Below, piece after piece: positions 1-7,735 of a stretch of DNA of 64,000 bases. The position numbers and the translations under genes are program-made. The notes below the pieces were generated by a model. That model made no database searches and was not told the DNA's origin. It saw nothing but the letters and a program-made list of their open reading frames with translations. Numbering within the stretch: the first letter of the stretch is position 1; each line of letters starts with the position of its first letter. Origin of the DNA: Hyphomicrobiales bacterium (GTDB lineage Bacteria > Pseudomonadota > Alphaproteobacteria > Rhizobiales > Beijerinckiaceae); contig JAIXYZ010000009.1 in assembly GCA_027489955.1 (NCBI GenBank), positions 62,001 to 126,000 of the forward strand, given 5' to 3'.

Positions 1-58
1 TATGTTCAAACTTTGTGCAGCTGCGGCCTCGCGGCCCGGCCGGCGACGACACGCCTTG

Positions 59-1525
59 ATGGCGCGGATTTTGCGGCTACCGTGGCGGGACTGGGATGGG
101 GAGGACCGATTGGCGGCTTTCGACGAAATGGGCCTCGGCAATGGAGCCGTGCGCCCGGCCTACCGCGCGCTGAAAGCCTGGCTCGACAGCGCGCCCTCCG
201 AACTTCTGGATCTCAGGCGCAGCCAGGCCGAGCACTTCTTCCGCCGCGTCGGCATCACCTTCGCAGTCTACGGGGACACCCAGGATACCGAGCGGCTGAT
301 CCCGTTCGACATCATCCCGCGGATCATCACCGCCGGGGAATGGGCCATCCTGCGCAAGGGCTTGGAGCAGCGCGTCAACGCGCTCAACGCGTTCCTGCGC
401 GACGTCTACGGGCCGCGCGAGTGCATCCGCGCGGGTATCATCCCGGCCGAACTGGTGGACCGGAACCCGTTCTACCGGGTCGAGATGATCGGGCGGAAAG
501 TGCCCCACGACATCTACGTCCATATTTCCGGCATCGACATCGTGCGCGTGGATGCCGACACCTTCTACGTGCTGGAGGACAATGCCCGCACGCCCTCCGG
601 CGTCTCCTACATGCTGGAGAACCGGGAGGTGATGATGCGCCTCTTTCCGGAGCTCTTCGCCGAACACCGGATCGCGCCGGTCGACAATTACCCCGATGCG
701 CTCCTCGCCACGCTCCGCTCGGTCGCGCCGGAAGCGGGGCGGCGCAACCCCAACGTCGTGCTGCTCACGCCCGGCCAGTACAATTCGGCCTTCTACGAGC
801 ACTCCTTCCTCGCCGACAAGCTGGGCGTGGAGCTGGTCGAGGGCTCGGACCTCTACGTGCGCGACGATGTCGTCTACATGCGCACGACCGAAGGCCCCCA
901 GCGGGTCGACGTCATCTACCGCCGCATCGACGACGACTTCCTCGACCCCCTCACCTTCCGGCCCGACAGCGCGTTGGGCGTGCCCGGCCTGATGAATGCC
1001 TATCTCGCCGGCAACGTCACGCTCGCCAACGCGGTCGGCACGGGCGTCTGCGACGACAAGGCGGTCTATTCCTACATGCCGGAGATCGTGAAGTTCTTCT
1101 CCGGCGAGGAGCCGATCCTGAAGAACGTGCCGACATGGCGCTGCCGCGAGCCCGAAGCCCTGTCCTACGTGCTCGATCACCTGCCCGAGCTCGTCGTGAA
1201 GGAGGTCAACGGGTCCGGCGGCTACGGGATGCTGGTGGGTCCCCACGCGACCCAGCAGCAGATCCAGTCCTTCCGGAAGAAGCTGAAACACGATCCGGCG
1301 GGCTTCATCGCCCAGCCGACGCTCGCTTTGTCCACCTGCCCGACCTTCGCGGCGTCCGGCATCGCGCCGCGCCACGTGGACCTGCGGCCCTTCGTGCTGT
1401 CCGGCGCCGACGGGATCCGCTGCGTGCCGGGCGGGCTGACCCGCGTGGCGCTGAAGGAAGGGTCGCTCGTGGTCAATTCCAGCCAGGGTGGCGGAACCAA
1501 GGATACCTGGGTGCTCGATGCTTAG
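59..1525 (+). CDS. Circularly permuted ATP-grasp protein of the Anbu cluster
   Basis: A 488-residue protein of the circularly permuted ATP-grasp type 2 family. Members are predicted ATP-dependent carboxylate-amine ligases; no substrate is established. Family-like features are the N-terminal FDEM with VRPAYRA, the segment LEDNARTPSGVSYMLENR, and VVKEVNGSGGYGMLVGP in the nucleotide-binding part. The ATG at 59 is the best start I can see. An in-frame ATG at 2 gives a poorly conserved arginine-rich extension, and the gene could begin slightly further downstream. It overlaps the next gene by 8 bases and is first in a tightly packed four-gene set with alpha-E, transglutaminase-like and Anbu genes. 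That arrangement is known from Anbu loci and suggests one pathway, possibly making or removing a peptide-like modification. The family call is firm, the role is unknown. Confidence 0.85.
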   Translation: MARILRLPWRDWDGEDRLAAFDEMGLGNGAVRPAYRALKAWLDSAPSELLDLRRSQAEHFFRRVGITFAVYGDTQDTERLIPFDIIPRIITAGEWAILRKGLEQRVNALNAFLRDVYGPRECIRAGIIPAELVDRNPFYRVEMIGRKVPHDIYVHISGIDIVRVDADTFYVLEDNARTPSGVSYMLENREVMMRLFPELFAEHRIAPVDNYPDALLATLRSVAPEAGRRNPNVVLLTPGQYNSAFYEHSFLADKLGVELVEGSDLYVRDDVVYMRTTEGPQRVDVIYRRIDDDFLDPLTFRPDSALGVPGLMNAYLAGNVTLANAVGTGVCDDKAVYSYMPEIVKFFSGEEPILKNVPTWRCREPEALSYVLDHLPELVVKEVNGSGGYGMLVGPHATQQQIQSFRKKLKHDPAGFIAQPTLALSTCPTFAASGIAPRHVDLRPFVLSGADGIRCVPGGLTRVALKEGSLVVNSSQGGGTKDTWVLDA

Positions 1526-2459
1526 CCGTACCGCCGACCAGATCTACTGGACCGCCCGCTATGTGGAGCGCGCGGAGTTCCTCGCCCGCATCCTGGAGGC
1601 CACCCTGCGCCTTTCCTCGCTGCCGTCCAATTACGGCGGCGCAGGAACGGAGTGGGATTCCGCCGTCCTGACCTCCGGCTGCGCGTCGGCCTTCTACAAG
1701 GCCCACCCCTATGCCGACGAGCACAACGTGCGGGAATTCCTGGCCTTCAGCCCGGACAACCCCTCCTCCATCCGCAATTGCCTCGCCATTGCCCGCACCA
1801 ATGCGAGGGCGGTCCGCACGGCGCTGACGGTGGAGATGTGGGATGCGCTCAACGGCGCCTGGCTCGAGCTTCGGCAGTTCGACAGCAAGAAGATGGGGCG
1901 CGAGGATTTCGCCCGCTTCCTCGACTGGGTGAAGAACGTCTCGCTGACTTTCGACGGCTCCGCCTACCGCACGATGCTGCGCAACGACGCCTACTGGTTC
2001 TCGCGGCTCGGCGTCGGCATCGAGCGGGCCGACAACACGGCCCGCATCCTGGACGTGAAGTACCACGTGCTGCTGCCCGAGACCGAGCAGGTGGGCGGGA
2101 GCCTGGACTATTTCCAGTGGACTACGATCCTGCGCGAGGTCTCAGCCCACACGGCCTATCACTGGGTCTACCGCCAGAGCGTCCAGCCCTGGCTGGTGGC
2201 CGATCTCCTGATCCTCAACCGGCAGATGCCGCGCTCCCTCGCCGCCTCCTACGACACGATCGTGCGGCACCTCGACCTCATCGCCGACGCCTATGGACGC
2301 CGGGGGCCGAGCCAGCGCCAGGCGCGCGCCATGCTCGACAAGCTGGCGGCCGCCAAGATAGACGGCATCTTCCAGTCGGGCCTGCACGAGTTCATCACGG
2401 ACTTCCTGCGCGACAACAGCAGGGTCGGCGCGACCATCGCCGAGCAGTACCTGATCTGA
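1518..2459 (+). CDS. Alpha-E domain protein (DUF403)
   Basis: A 313-residue, mostly helical protein. It begins MLSRTADQIYWTARYVERAE, the standard opening of the alpha-E (DUF403) family, which fixes the ATG at 1518 rather than the upstream TTG. Further family-like stretches are SVRNCLA-type text (here SSIRNCLAIARTNARAVR) and the downstream SRLGVGIERADNTARILDVKY. The biochemical function of alpha-E proteins is not established. They are recurrently encoded with ATP-grasp and transglutaminase-like proteins, as here. The ATG lies inside the last codons of the ATP-grasp gene (8-base overlap), consistent with translational coupling. 28 bases separate it from the transglutaminase-like gene. Confidence 0.88.
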   Translation: MLSRTADQIYWTARYVERAEFLARILEATLRLSSLPSNYGGAGTEWDSAVLTSGCASAFYKAHPYADEHNVREFLAFSPDNPSSIRNCLAIARTNARAVRTALTVEMWDALNGAWLELRQFDSKKMGREDFARFLDWVKNVSLTFDGSAYRTMLRNDAYWFSRLGVGIERADNTARILDVKYHVLLPETEQVGGSLDYFQWTTILREVSAHTAYHWVYRQSVQPWLVADLLILNRQMPRSLAASYDTIVRHLDLIADAYGRRGPSQRQARAMLDKLAAAKIDGIFQSGLHEFITDFLRDNSRVGATIAEQYLI

Positions 2460-2487
2460 CACCGCTACGACCCCCCGGGCCCTGACG

Positions 2488-3312
2488 ATGCGCATCGAGG
2501 TCTTCCACGACACCGTCTACACCTATGCGACGCCCGCGCGCGCCGTGACGCAGATCCTCCGCCTGACGCCGCGGGCGCATGACGGCCAGTTCATCGCGAA
2601 ATGGCGGCTCGACATCGACGTCGACGGGCGGCTGCATCGCGAGGAGGACGGCTTCGGCAACATCGTCCACCGCCTCAGCGTCGACGGGCCGATCGGCCGG
2701 CTGGCGGTGCAGGTGCGCGGCGTGGTGGAGACGACGGACACTAACGGGGTGATCCGCGGCGGAACCGAGCCCGTGCCGGAAGGCGTCTACCTGCGCGACA
2801 CCGACCTCACCCGGCCGGACGAGGCGATCCTTCGCTTCTCAAGGGACGTCACCGCCGGCGCCACCCAGCCGCTGGAGGTGGCGCACCGCCTGCTGGTGGC
2901 CATCCACCGGGAAGTCGTCTTCGACGTGGTCCCGACCCACTCCGCCACGACCGCCGCGGAGTCGTTCGCCATGCGCAGGGGCGTCTGCCAGGACCTGACG
3001 CACATCTTCCTGGCCTGCGCCCGCTCGTTGGGCATGCCGGCGCGCTACGTCTCCGGCTACTTCAAGCGGGTCGACGGCGTCGTGGACCAGGACGCGGGCC
3101 ATGCCTGGGCCGAAGCGATGATCGAGGGCCTGGGCTGGGTGGGCTTCGATCCCGCCAACGGCATCAGCCCCAGCGACGCCCATGTCCGCGTCGCCGTCGG
3201 CCTCGACTATCTGGGCGCGGCCCCCGTCCGCGGCAGCCGTTTCGGCGGCGGCGGCGAGGAGCTCAGCGTCAGCCTCACGGTCGACCAGTCCGCGCGCCAG
3301 TCCCAGTCCTGA
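2488..3312 (+). CDS. Transglutaminase-like cysteine protease-fold protein
   Basis: A 274-residue transglutaminase-like protein with an N-terminal beta-rich domain (about residues 1-110, starting MRIEVFHDTVYTYATPA) and a papain-like core. The triad can be read: Cys in RRGVCQDLTHIF, His in AGHAWAEAMI and Asp in GFDPANG. Bacterial members may hydrolyse or transfer amide bonds, but substrates are unknown. It sits third in the Anbu-type operon, between alpha-E and the proteasome-like peptidase. It is predicted cytoplasmic because no signal peptide is visible. The reading frame is intact with all three catalytic residues, so it is probably an active enzyme. Confidence 0.88.
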   Translation: MRIEVFHDTVYTYATPARAVTQILRLTPRAHDGQFIAKWRLDIDVDGRLHREEDGFGNIVHRLSVDGPIGRLAVQVRGVVETTDTNGVIRGGTEPVPEGVYLRDTDLTRPDEAILRFSRDVTAGATQPLEVAHRLLVAIHREVVFDVVPTHSATTAAESFAMRRGVCQDLTHIFLACARSLGMPARYVSGYFKRVDGVVDQDAGHAWAEAMIEGLGWVGFDPANGISPSDAHVRVAVGLDYLGAAPVRGSRFGGGGEELSVSLTVDQSARQSQS

Positions 3313-3377
3313 CAGCCGGGCGATTGCCCGCGCCGCGCGCCTGTCCTTATAACCGGGTCGACGCCAGGGGATTCGGA

Positions 3378-4127
3378 ATGACCTATTGCTGCGGCATCCT
3401 CGTTCGCGAGGGCCTCGTGATGATCGCCGACACCCGCACCAATGCGGGGCTCGACAACATCTCCACGTTCCGCAAGCTCCACGTCTTCGAGCGGCCGGGC
3501 GACCGGGTCCTGGCCATCGCCACCGCCGGCAACCTGTCCATTTCCCAGTCGGTCATCAGCCTGCTGAGCGAGGGCATCGAGAACCGGGAGACCGGCGAGG
3601 TGGAGACGCTGGAAGCCGCGCCCACCATGTTTCGCGCCGCCCAGCTCATCGGCCGGGCGATCCGCCAGGTGCGCGAGATCGACGGGCCGAACCTGGAGCA
3701 GGCGGACGTCAAGTTCGACGTGTCGATGCTGTTCGGCGGCCAGATCGGCAAGGGGCCCTTGCGGCTCTTCATGATCTATTCGGCCGGCAACTTCATCGAG
3801 TGCTCGACCGACGCCCCCTTCCTCCAGGTGGGCGAGCACAAATACGGGAAGCCCATTCTCGACCGCGCCGTCGGCGAGAAGACCGAGCTCTACGACGCGC
3901 TCAAGATCGGGCTGATCTCGATGGATTCCACGATGCGCTCGAATCTCGGCGTGGGGCTGCCCATCGATTTCCTCGTCCTGCGCCGGGATACGCTGGTTTC
4001 TGACGTGAACTACCGGATCGAGCCCGGCGAGCCCTATTTCCACGATCTGCGCGAGCGCTGGTCCGCGGCCCTGCGGGCGGCGCACATGGCGATCCCGCGG
4101 CCACCCTACGAGCCCAAGCGGGGCTGA
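3378..4127 (+). CDS. anbu: Anbu, proteasome-like Ntn peptidase
   Basis: A 249-residue proteasome-superfamily protein of the Anbu type (ancestral beta-subunit, also called bacterial proteasome-like protein). The protein begins MTYCCGILVREGLVMIADTR. Removing the initiator Met would expose Thr as the N-terminal nucleophile, which fixes the ATG at 3378 rather than the ATG at 3324. Downstream VLAIATAGNLSISQ resembles the glycine-containing strand that follows the active site in HslV and proteasome beta subunits. Anbu assembles into an open-helical or ring-like oligomer in studied species; its in vivo substrate is not settled. The gene lies 65 bases after the transglutaminase-like gene on the same strand, the canonical Anbu neighbourhood. 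No ATPase partner is encoded nearby. Confidence 0.88.
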   Translation: MTYCCGILVREGLVMIADTRTNAGLDNISTFRKLHVFERPGDRVLAIATAGNLSISQSVISLLSEGIENRETGEVETLEAAPTMFRAAQLIGRAIRQVREIDGPNLEQADVKFDVSMLFGGQIGKGPLRLFMIYSAGNFIECSTDAPFLQVGEHKYGKPILDRAVGEKTELYDALKIGLISMDSTMRSNLGVGLPIDFLVLRRDTLVSDVNYRIEPGEPYFHDLRERWSAALRAAHMAIPRPPYEPKRG

Positions 4128-4203
4128 CCGCCCCCATCCCGCGCATACGGCTTGTCAATAAACATGGGCCATTGTCGGGCCTGATTGTTGCGAGCCCCCT
4201 TTG

Positions 4204-6429
4204 ATGCCCGACGTTCTCGCGTTGCCGTGGCGAAAGCCGACCGGACTTGCCGCCCGGCTGATGTGGCCCATCGCGGCCATCCTTGCGGCTGCGTTCGGGC
4301 TCGTCGTGGCCACGGCCGTGTGGGTCAGCGACGGGGCCAACCGTATCGCGCTCGAGCGCCAGCTCGTGCAGGTCTCGAACATCATCGAGGACGACGCGGA
4401 GAACCGCGCCCGCCAGCTCGCGAGCATGACCGTCGCCGATGACATCTGGATGGCGAAGGGCCAGGTTCACGGTCCGCGCCTGCTGGAGACGATGGCCGAG
4501 CATGCCAACAGCTTCTTCGGCTTCGACGGCACCTACGTGATCGACCGCGACCTGCGCGCGATCTCCGGCGCGCCGGTGGCCGAGATCGGCAAGCCGCCGT
4601 CCGGCATCGGCCTCGTCATGCCCGTCGCATCCGAAATGTACCTGCGCATCGAGGGCGTGAAGCCGACGACCTCCCGGCGCACGGCGACGGTGGCGACGCC
4701 CCGGGACCTCGCCTTCGGCCGGCTTGCCTTCCATGACGGGCGCCTGTTCGTCGTGGTCGCCGCACCGCTGGCGCCGTCCAGCCTCTCCGAGCGGGGCGAC
4801 TGGCTGGTCGCCGTCGCCTACAAGGAGCTGACCGCCGGCGTCCTGGCGACGATCTCGACCCGCCACGATATCGCGACGCTGCGCCTCGTGACGGGGCGGC
4901 CCGACAGCCACCAGCTTCAGCTCCCCGTCAACGACATCCAGGGACGCCCGCGCGCCCAGCTGTCCTGGTATCCGTTCCGCCCCGGCGACGTGATGCGTGA
5001 GAAGCTGATCCCGGTCTCGCTCGTCGTGCTGGCCGGCGCGATCCTGTTCTCCGGCTTCGTCTTCCTCCACGTGCAGCGCCTCGCGCTCGACGTGGCGCGT
5101 TCCGAGGAGCGCACCCGCCAGCTCGTCGGCCACGACCCGCTCTCCGGACTTCCCAACCGCATGCCCTTCACGCAGCGCCTGGACCAGGAATTGTCACGGA
5201 TCGTGCGCGGCGACGAAGGGCTCGCCGTGCACTTCCTCGACCTCGACAAGTTCAAGGACGTCAACGACACCTACGGCCACGGCGCCGGCGACGAGCTGAT
5301 CAAGGCGGTCGCGCGCCGCCTGTCCAACCTCCTGCGCGGCGCCGACACGCTGGCGCGCTTCGGCGGCGACGAGTTCGCGATCATCCAGACCGGCGTGCGC
5401 CAGTCGGAGGACGTGGAGGCCCTCGCCCGCCGCATCCTCAGTGACCTGACCGTGCCCTTCGACGTGGCGGGCACGCAGGTGCAGATCGGCGTGTCCATCG
5501 GCATCTCGCTGGCCCCCGACAACGGCATGGACCGCGAACAGCTCATGCGGCTGGCCGACACCGCCCTCTACCAGGCCAAGAACGAAGGCCGGAACCGCTA
5601 CTGCTTCTTCGAGCGGCAGATGGACGAGACGCTCAAGCTGCGAAAGGTCGTCGAGGACGACCTGCGCAACGCCATCGTCAACGACGAGCTCGCGCTCTAC
5701 TACCAGCCGCAGCTTTCCGCCGACGGCGAGACCATCGTCGGCGTCGAGGCGCTGATCCGCTGGCCGCACCCCAAGCGCGGCATGATCTCGCCGGCGCAGT
5801 TCATTCCCGTCGCGGAGGAGCGCGGCCTCATCATCCCGCTGGGCGAATGGGTGCTGCGGCGGGCCTGCGAGGACGGCCGGCGGTGGCCGGGCCTGCGCGT
5901 GGCCGTCAACGTCTCGCCCATCCAGTTCCGCCAGAAGGACTTCGTGGACACGGTCATCCGCATCGTCGAGGAGACCGGCTTCGACCCCTCGCGCCTGGAG
6001 CTGGAACTGACCGAAGGCGTGGTCGTCGACGATGCCGACGCCGCCGAGGCCGCCATGATCGAGCTGCGTGCCAACGGCATCCACCTGGCGCTGGACGATT
6101 TCGGCACCGGCTATTCGTCGCTGATCTACCTGCGCCGCTTCGCCTTCGACAAGATCAAGATCGACCGCTCCTTCCTGGAGAGCATGGAGGCCACCGGCGA
6201 ATCCGCCATCCTGGTCCATTCCATGGTCCATCTGGGCCGGGCACTCGGCCTCACCGTCACCGCCGAGGGCGTGGAGACGGTGGACCAGCACCGGTTCCTC
6301 CAGGCGGTCGGCTGCCACGAGCTGCAGGGCTATCTGTTCTCCCGGCCGGTCACGGCCGCGGAGATTGACGCCAAACTGGCCATGCGGCAGGGGCCGGGCG
6401 AGGCCGGTTCCGCCATCGCCGCCGCCTGA
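4204..6429 (+). CDS. Membrane GGDEF-EAL cyclic-di-GMP enzyme with extracytoplasmic sensor
   Basis: A 741-residue cyclic-di-GMP turnover protein. An N-terminal membrane segment lies at about residues 20-42. An extracytoplasmic sensor region of CHASE4-like appearance follows (about 45-265), then a second membrane segment (about 270-292). The GGDEF domain has an intact FGGDEF at residues 387-391 and an inhibitory-site RxxD (RGAD, 378-381) five residues upstream. The EAL domain has EAL at 515-517 and an intact DDFGTGYSSL loop. Both diguanylate cyclase and phosphodiesterase activities are therefore possible, with product inhibition of the cyclase. The ATG at 4204 directly follows a TTG at 4201 that could serve instead. 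It follows the Anbu cluster by 76 bases but shares no obvious function with it. BcsS, a cellulose-associated protein, is encoded two genes downstream. Confidence 0.92.
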   Translation: MPDVLALPWRKPTGLAARLMWPIAAILAAAFGLVVATAVWVSDGANRIALERQLVQVSNIIEDDAENRARQLASMTVADDIWMAKGQVHGPRLLETMAEHANSFFGFDGTYVIDRDLRAISGAPVAEIGKPPSGIGLVMPVASEMYLRIEGVKPTTSRRTATVATPRDLAFGRLAFHDGRLFVVVAAPLAPSSLSERGDWLVAVAYKELTAGVLATISTRHDIATLRLVTGRPDSHQLQLPVNDIQGRPRAQLSWYPFRPGDVMREKLIPVSLVVLAGAILFSGFVFLHVQRLALDVARSEERTRQLVGHDPLSGLPNRMPFTQRLDQELSRIVRGDEGLAVHFLDLDKFKDVNDTYGHGAGDELIKAVARRLSNLLRGADTLARFGGDEFAIIQTGVRQSEDVEALARRILSDLTVPFDVAGTQVQIGVSIGISLAPDNGMDREQLMRLADTALYQAKNEGRNRYCFFERQMDETLKLRKVVEDDLRNAIVNDELALYYQPQLSADGETIVGVEALIRWPHPKRGMISPAQFIPVAEERGLIIPLGEWVLRRACEDGRRWPGLRVAVNVSPIQFRQKDFVDTVIRIVEETGFDPSRLELELTEGVVVDDADAAEAAMIELRANGIHLALDDFGTGYSSLIYLRRFAFDKIKIDRSFLESMEATGESAILVHSMVHLGRALGLTVTAEGVETVDQHRFLQAVGCHELQGYLFSRPVTAAEIDAKLAMRQGPGEAGSAIAAA

Positions 6430-6436
6430 GGCGGTC

Positions 6437-6706
6437 TCAGTTCAGCCGGAACTCGACGCCGACGGCCCTGATCTCCGCCGGGCGGATCAGCCCCTGGTGC
6501 GCCACGCGCACCGACAGGAGCGGTCCTTCCAGCTCACGCCGCCAGAATTCCAGGAAATCCCGGAGCACCGGGAATTTCGGTGCGACGTCGTATTCCTGCC
6601 AGACATAGGTCTGCAGCAGGTTGGGGTGATCGGGGAGGCGGTAGAGGATCTCCGCGGTGGTCAGGCCGTAGCCGGCGAGCTGGCGGAGGAAGTCCCGTGA
6701 GACCAT
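6437..6706 (-). CDS. usg: Usg family protein
   Basis: An 89-residue protein matching the Usg family: YGLTTAEILYRLPDHPNLLQ followed by TYVWQEYDVAPKFP and LEFWRRELEGPLLSVRVAH. The family name comes from an upstream gene of trpF in some bacteria, and Usg proteins are still poorly characterised. Many databases label them 'tryptophan synthase subunit beta-like', a misleading carry-over of that location. No trp gene is present here. It converges on the GGDEF-EAL gene with only 7 bases between stop codons, and it is divergent from bcsS. The frame is complete and of normal family length. Confidence 0.85.
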   Translation of the reverse strand: MVSRDFLRQLAGYGLTTAEILYRLPDHPNLLQTYVWQEYDVAPKFPVLRDFLEFWRRELEGPLLSVRVAHQGLIRPAEIRAVGVEFRLN

Positions 6707-6970
6707 GGCGCGTTCCTTCGAGCGTCGTCGCCCGGACGCAACCGCGCCGGGCTGCGGAATGATGATGCCGCGCCGAAGGTGAACGTTCCATATCCGGCTT
6801 GCATTTTGGCAGCAGCCACGCGCGACTGCTACAATTCGCGGCTCATTTGACTCATGCCCGCCGCCGTGATGCGCTGCGCCCCGGCGGCGTTTGGCCGTCG
6901 GTATTGCCGCACCATTCCTTTCATCCCGGCCGGTTTTTTCGCCGGTCCGTCATTGTCGTCGTGTGGACCC
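6707..6970. other. Divergent intergenic region between usg and bcsS
   Basis: 264 bases without a convincing gene. It must hold the promoters for usg (leftward) and bcsS (rightward). The bcsS frame stays open back to an ATG at 6854, but the residues before 6971 look like translated non-coding sequence. I could not identify a confident -35/-10 pair or operator by eye. Confidence 0.4.
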
Positions 6971-7735
6971 ATGCGGTCGTTGTTGCGTCGTGCGTCGGGG
7001 CCCGTTGCGGGTCTCGCACTCGCCGGGCTGTGCCCGGCTGCGGGCATTGCCACCGCTGCGGACGAGGATCATCCCGTCTGGCAGGACCGCCGCCGGATCA
7101 GCGCGGTGATGTTCGCAGGGTACGACACCGGGTCCGGGCGCTTCGGCTCCGCCGGCTTCAGGCGGCGCGTCCGGGGCTCCATCGACGCGAGCGGCTTCAC
7201 CCTGATGAGCACGATCGGCCTCGGCGAGGACGTCCAGCGCGACCGATCGATGCCCGACGGACGCAAGCGAACGCTGACGCTCCAATCGCGCGGCTTCGTC
7301 GGCTACCAGCATGTGGGCGAGAGCATGGGATGGGCCGTCCATGTCGGGACCGAGGAGGTGCGCTCCCATGAGCGCCCGTCCGACCGCCTGCGCCGCAATG
7401 CGGGACTGGCCGCCGCCTTCGACATCTGGATGAAGCCGTCGCCGGGCGTCTTCACCGAGATCAGCCTCGTGGCCGGCACGGCGCGCGAGAGCCTGTGGGC
7501 CCGCGGCGCCGCAGGCTTTGCCCTGCCCTCCACGGTCCCGGCCCTGCGCAAGGCGCATTGGGGGCCGGAGGTGATCATGTATGTCGACGACGGTTCGCGC
7601 TTCGGCCGCATCGGCCTGCATGCGGGGCCGCTGACGCTCTGGCGGCTGCACCTGTCCACGTCCCTGGGCTGGCACGTGCCGGACGACGGGCGGCACGGCC
7701 TGTACTGGACGATCGGCGGCTACCTCAAGATCTGA
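6971..7735 (+). CDS. bcsS: BcsS-like cellulose biosynthesis-associated outer protein
   Basis: A 254-residue exported protein resembling the cellulose biosynthesis protein BcsS family. It is found in rhizobial-type bacteria and thought to form an outer-membrane or periplasmic beta structure. The ATG at 6971 opens a signal peptide (MRSLLRRASGPVAGLALAGL, ending near ATAADED). The mature part has many short amphipathic strands, with text such as FAGYDTGSGRFGSAGFRRRV and a C-terminal YWTIGGYLKI typical of a barrel-closing strand. An upstream in-frame ATG at 6854 would bury the signal peptide. No bcsA/bcsB is in the window, so the cellulose connection rests on family resemblance. Its stop overlaps the convergent photolyase gene by 11 bases. 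Confidence 0.72.
   Translation: MRSLLRRASGPVAGLALAGLCPAAGIATAADEDHPVWQDRRRISAVMFAGYDTGSGRFGSAGFRRRVRGSIDASGFTLMSTIGLGEDVQRDRSMPDGRKRTLTLQSRGFVGYQHVGESMGWAVHVGTEEVRSHERPSDRLRRNAGLAAAFDIWMKPSPGVFTEISLVAGTARESLWARGAAGFALPSTVPALRKAHWGPEVIMYVDDGSRFGRIGLHAGPLTLWRLHLSTSLGWHVPDDGRHGLYWTIGGYLKI

Noticed and set aside
6437-6706. Tryptophan synthase beta subunit as the function of usg
   Set aside because: At 89 residues it is far too short. The label comes from an old position effect near trp genes.
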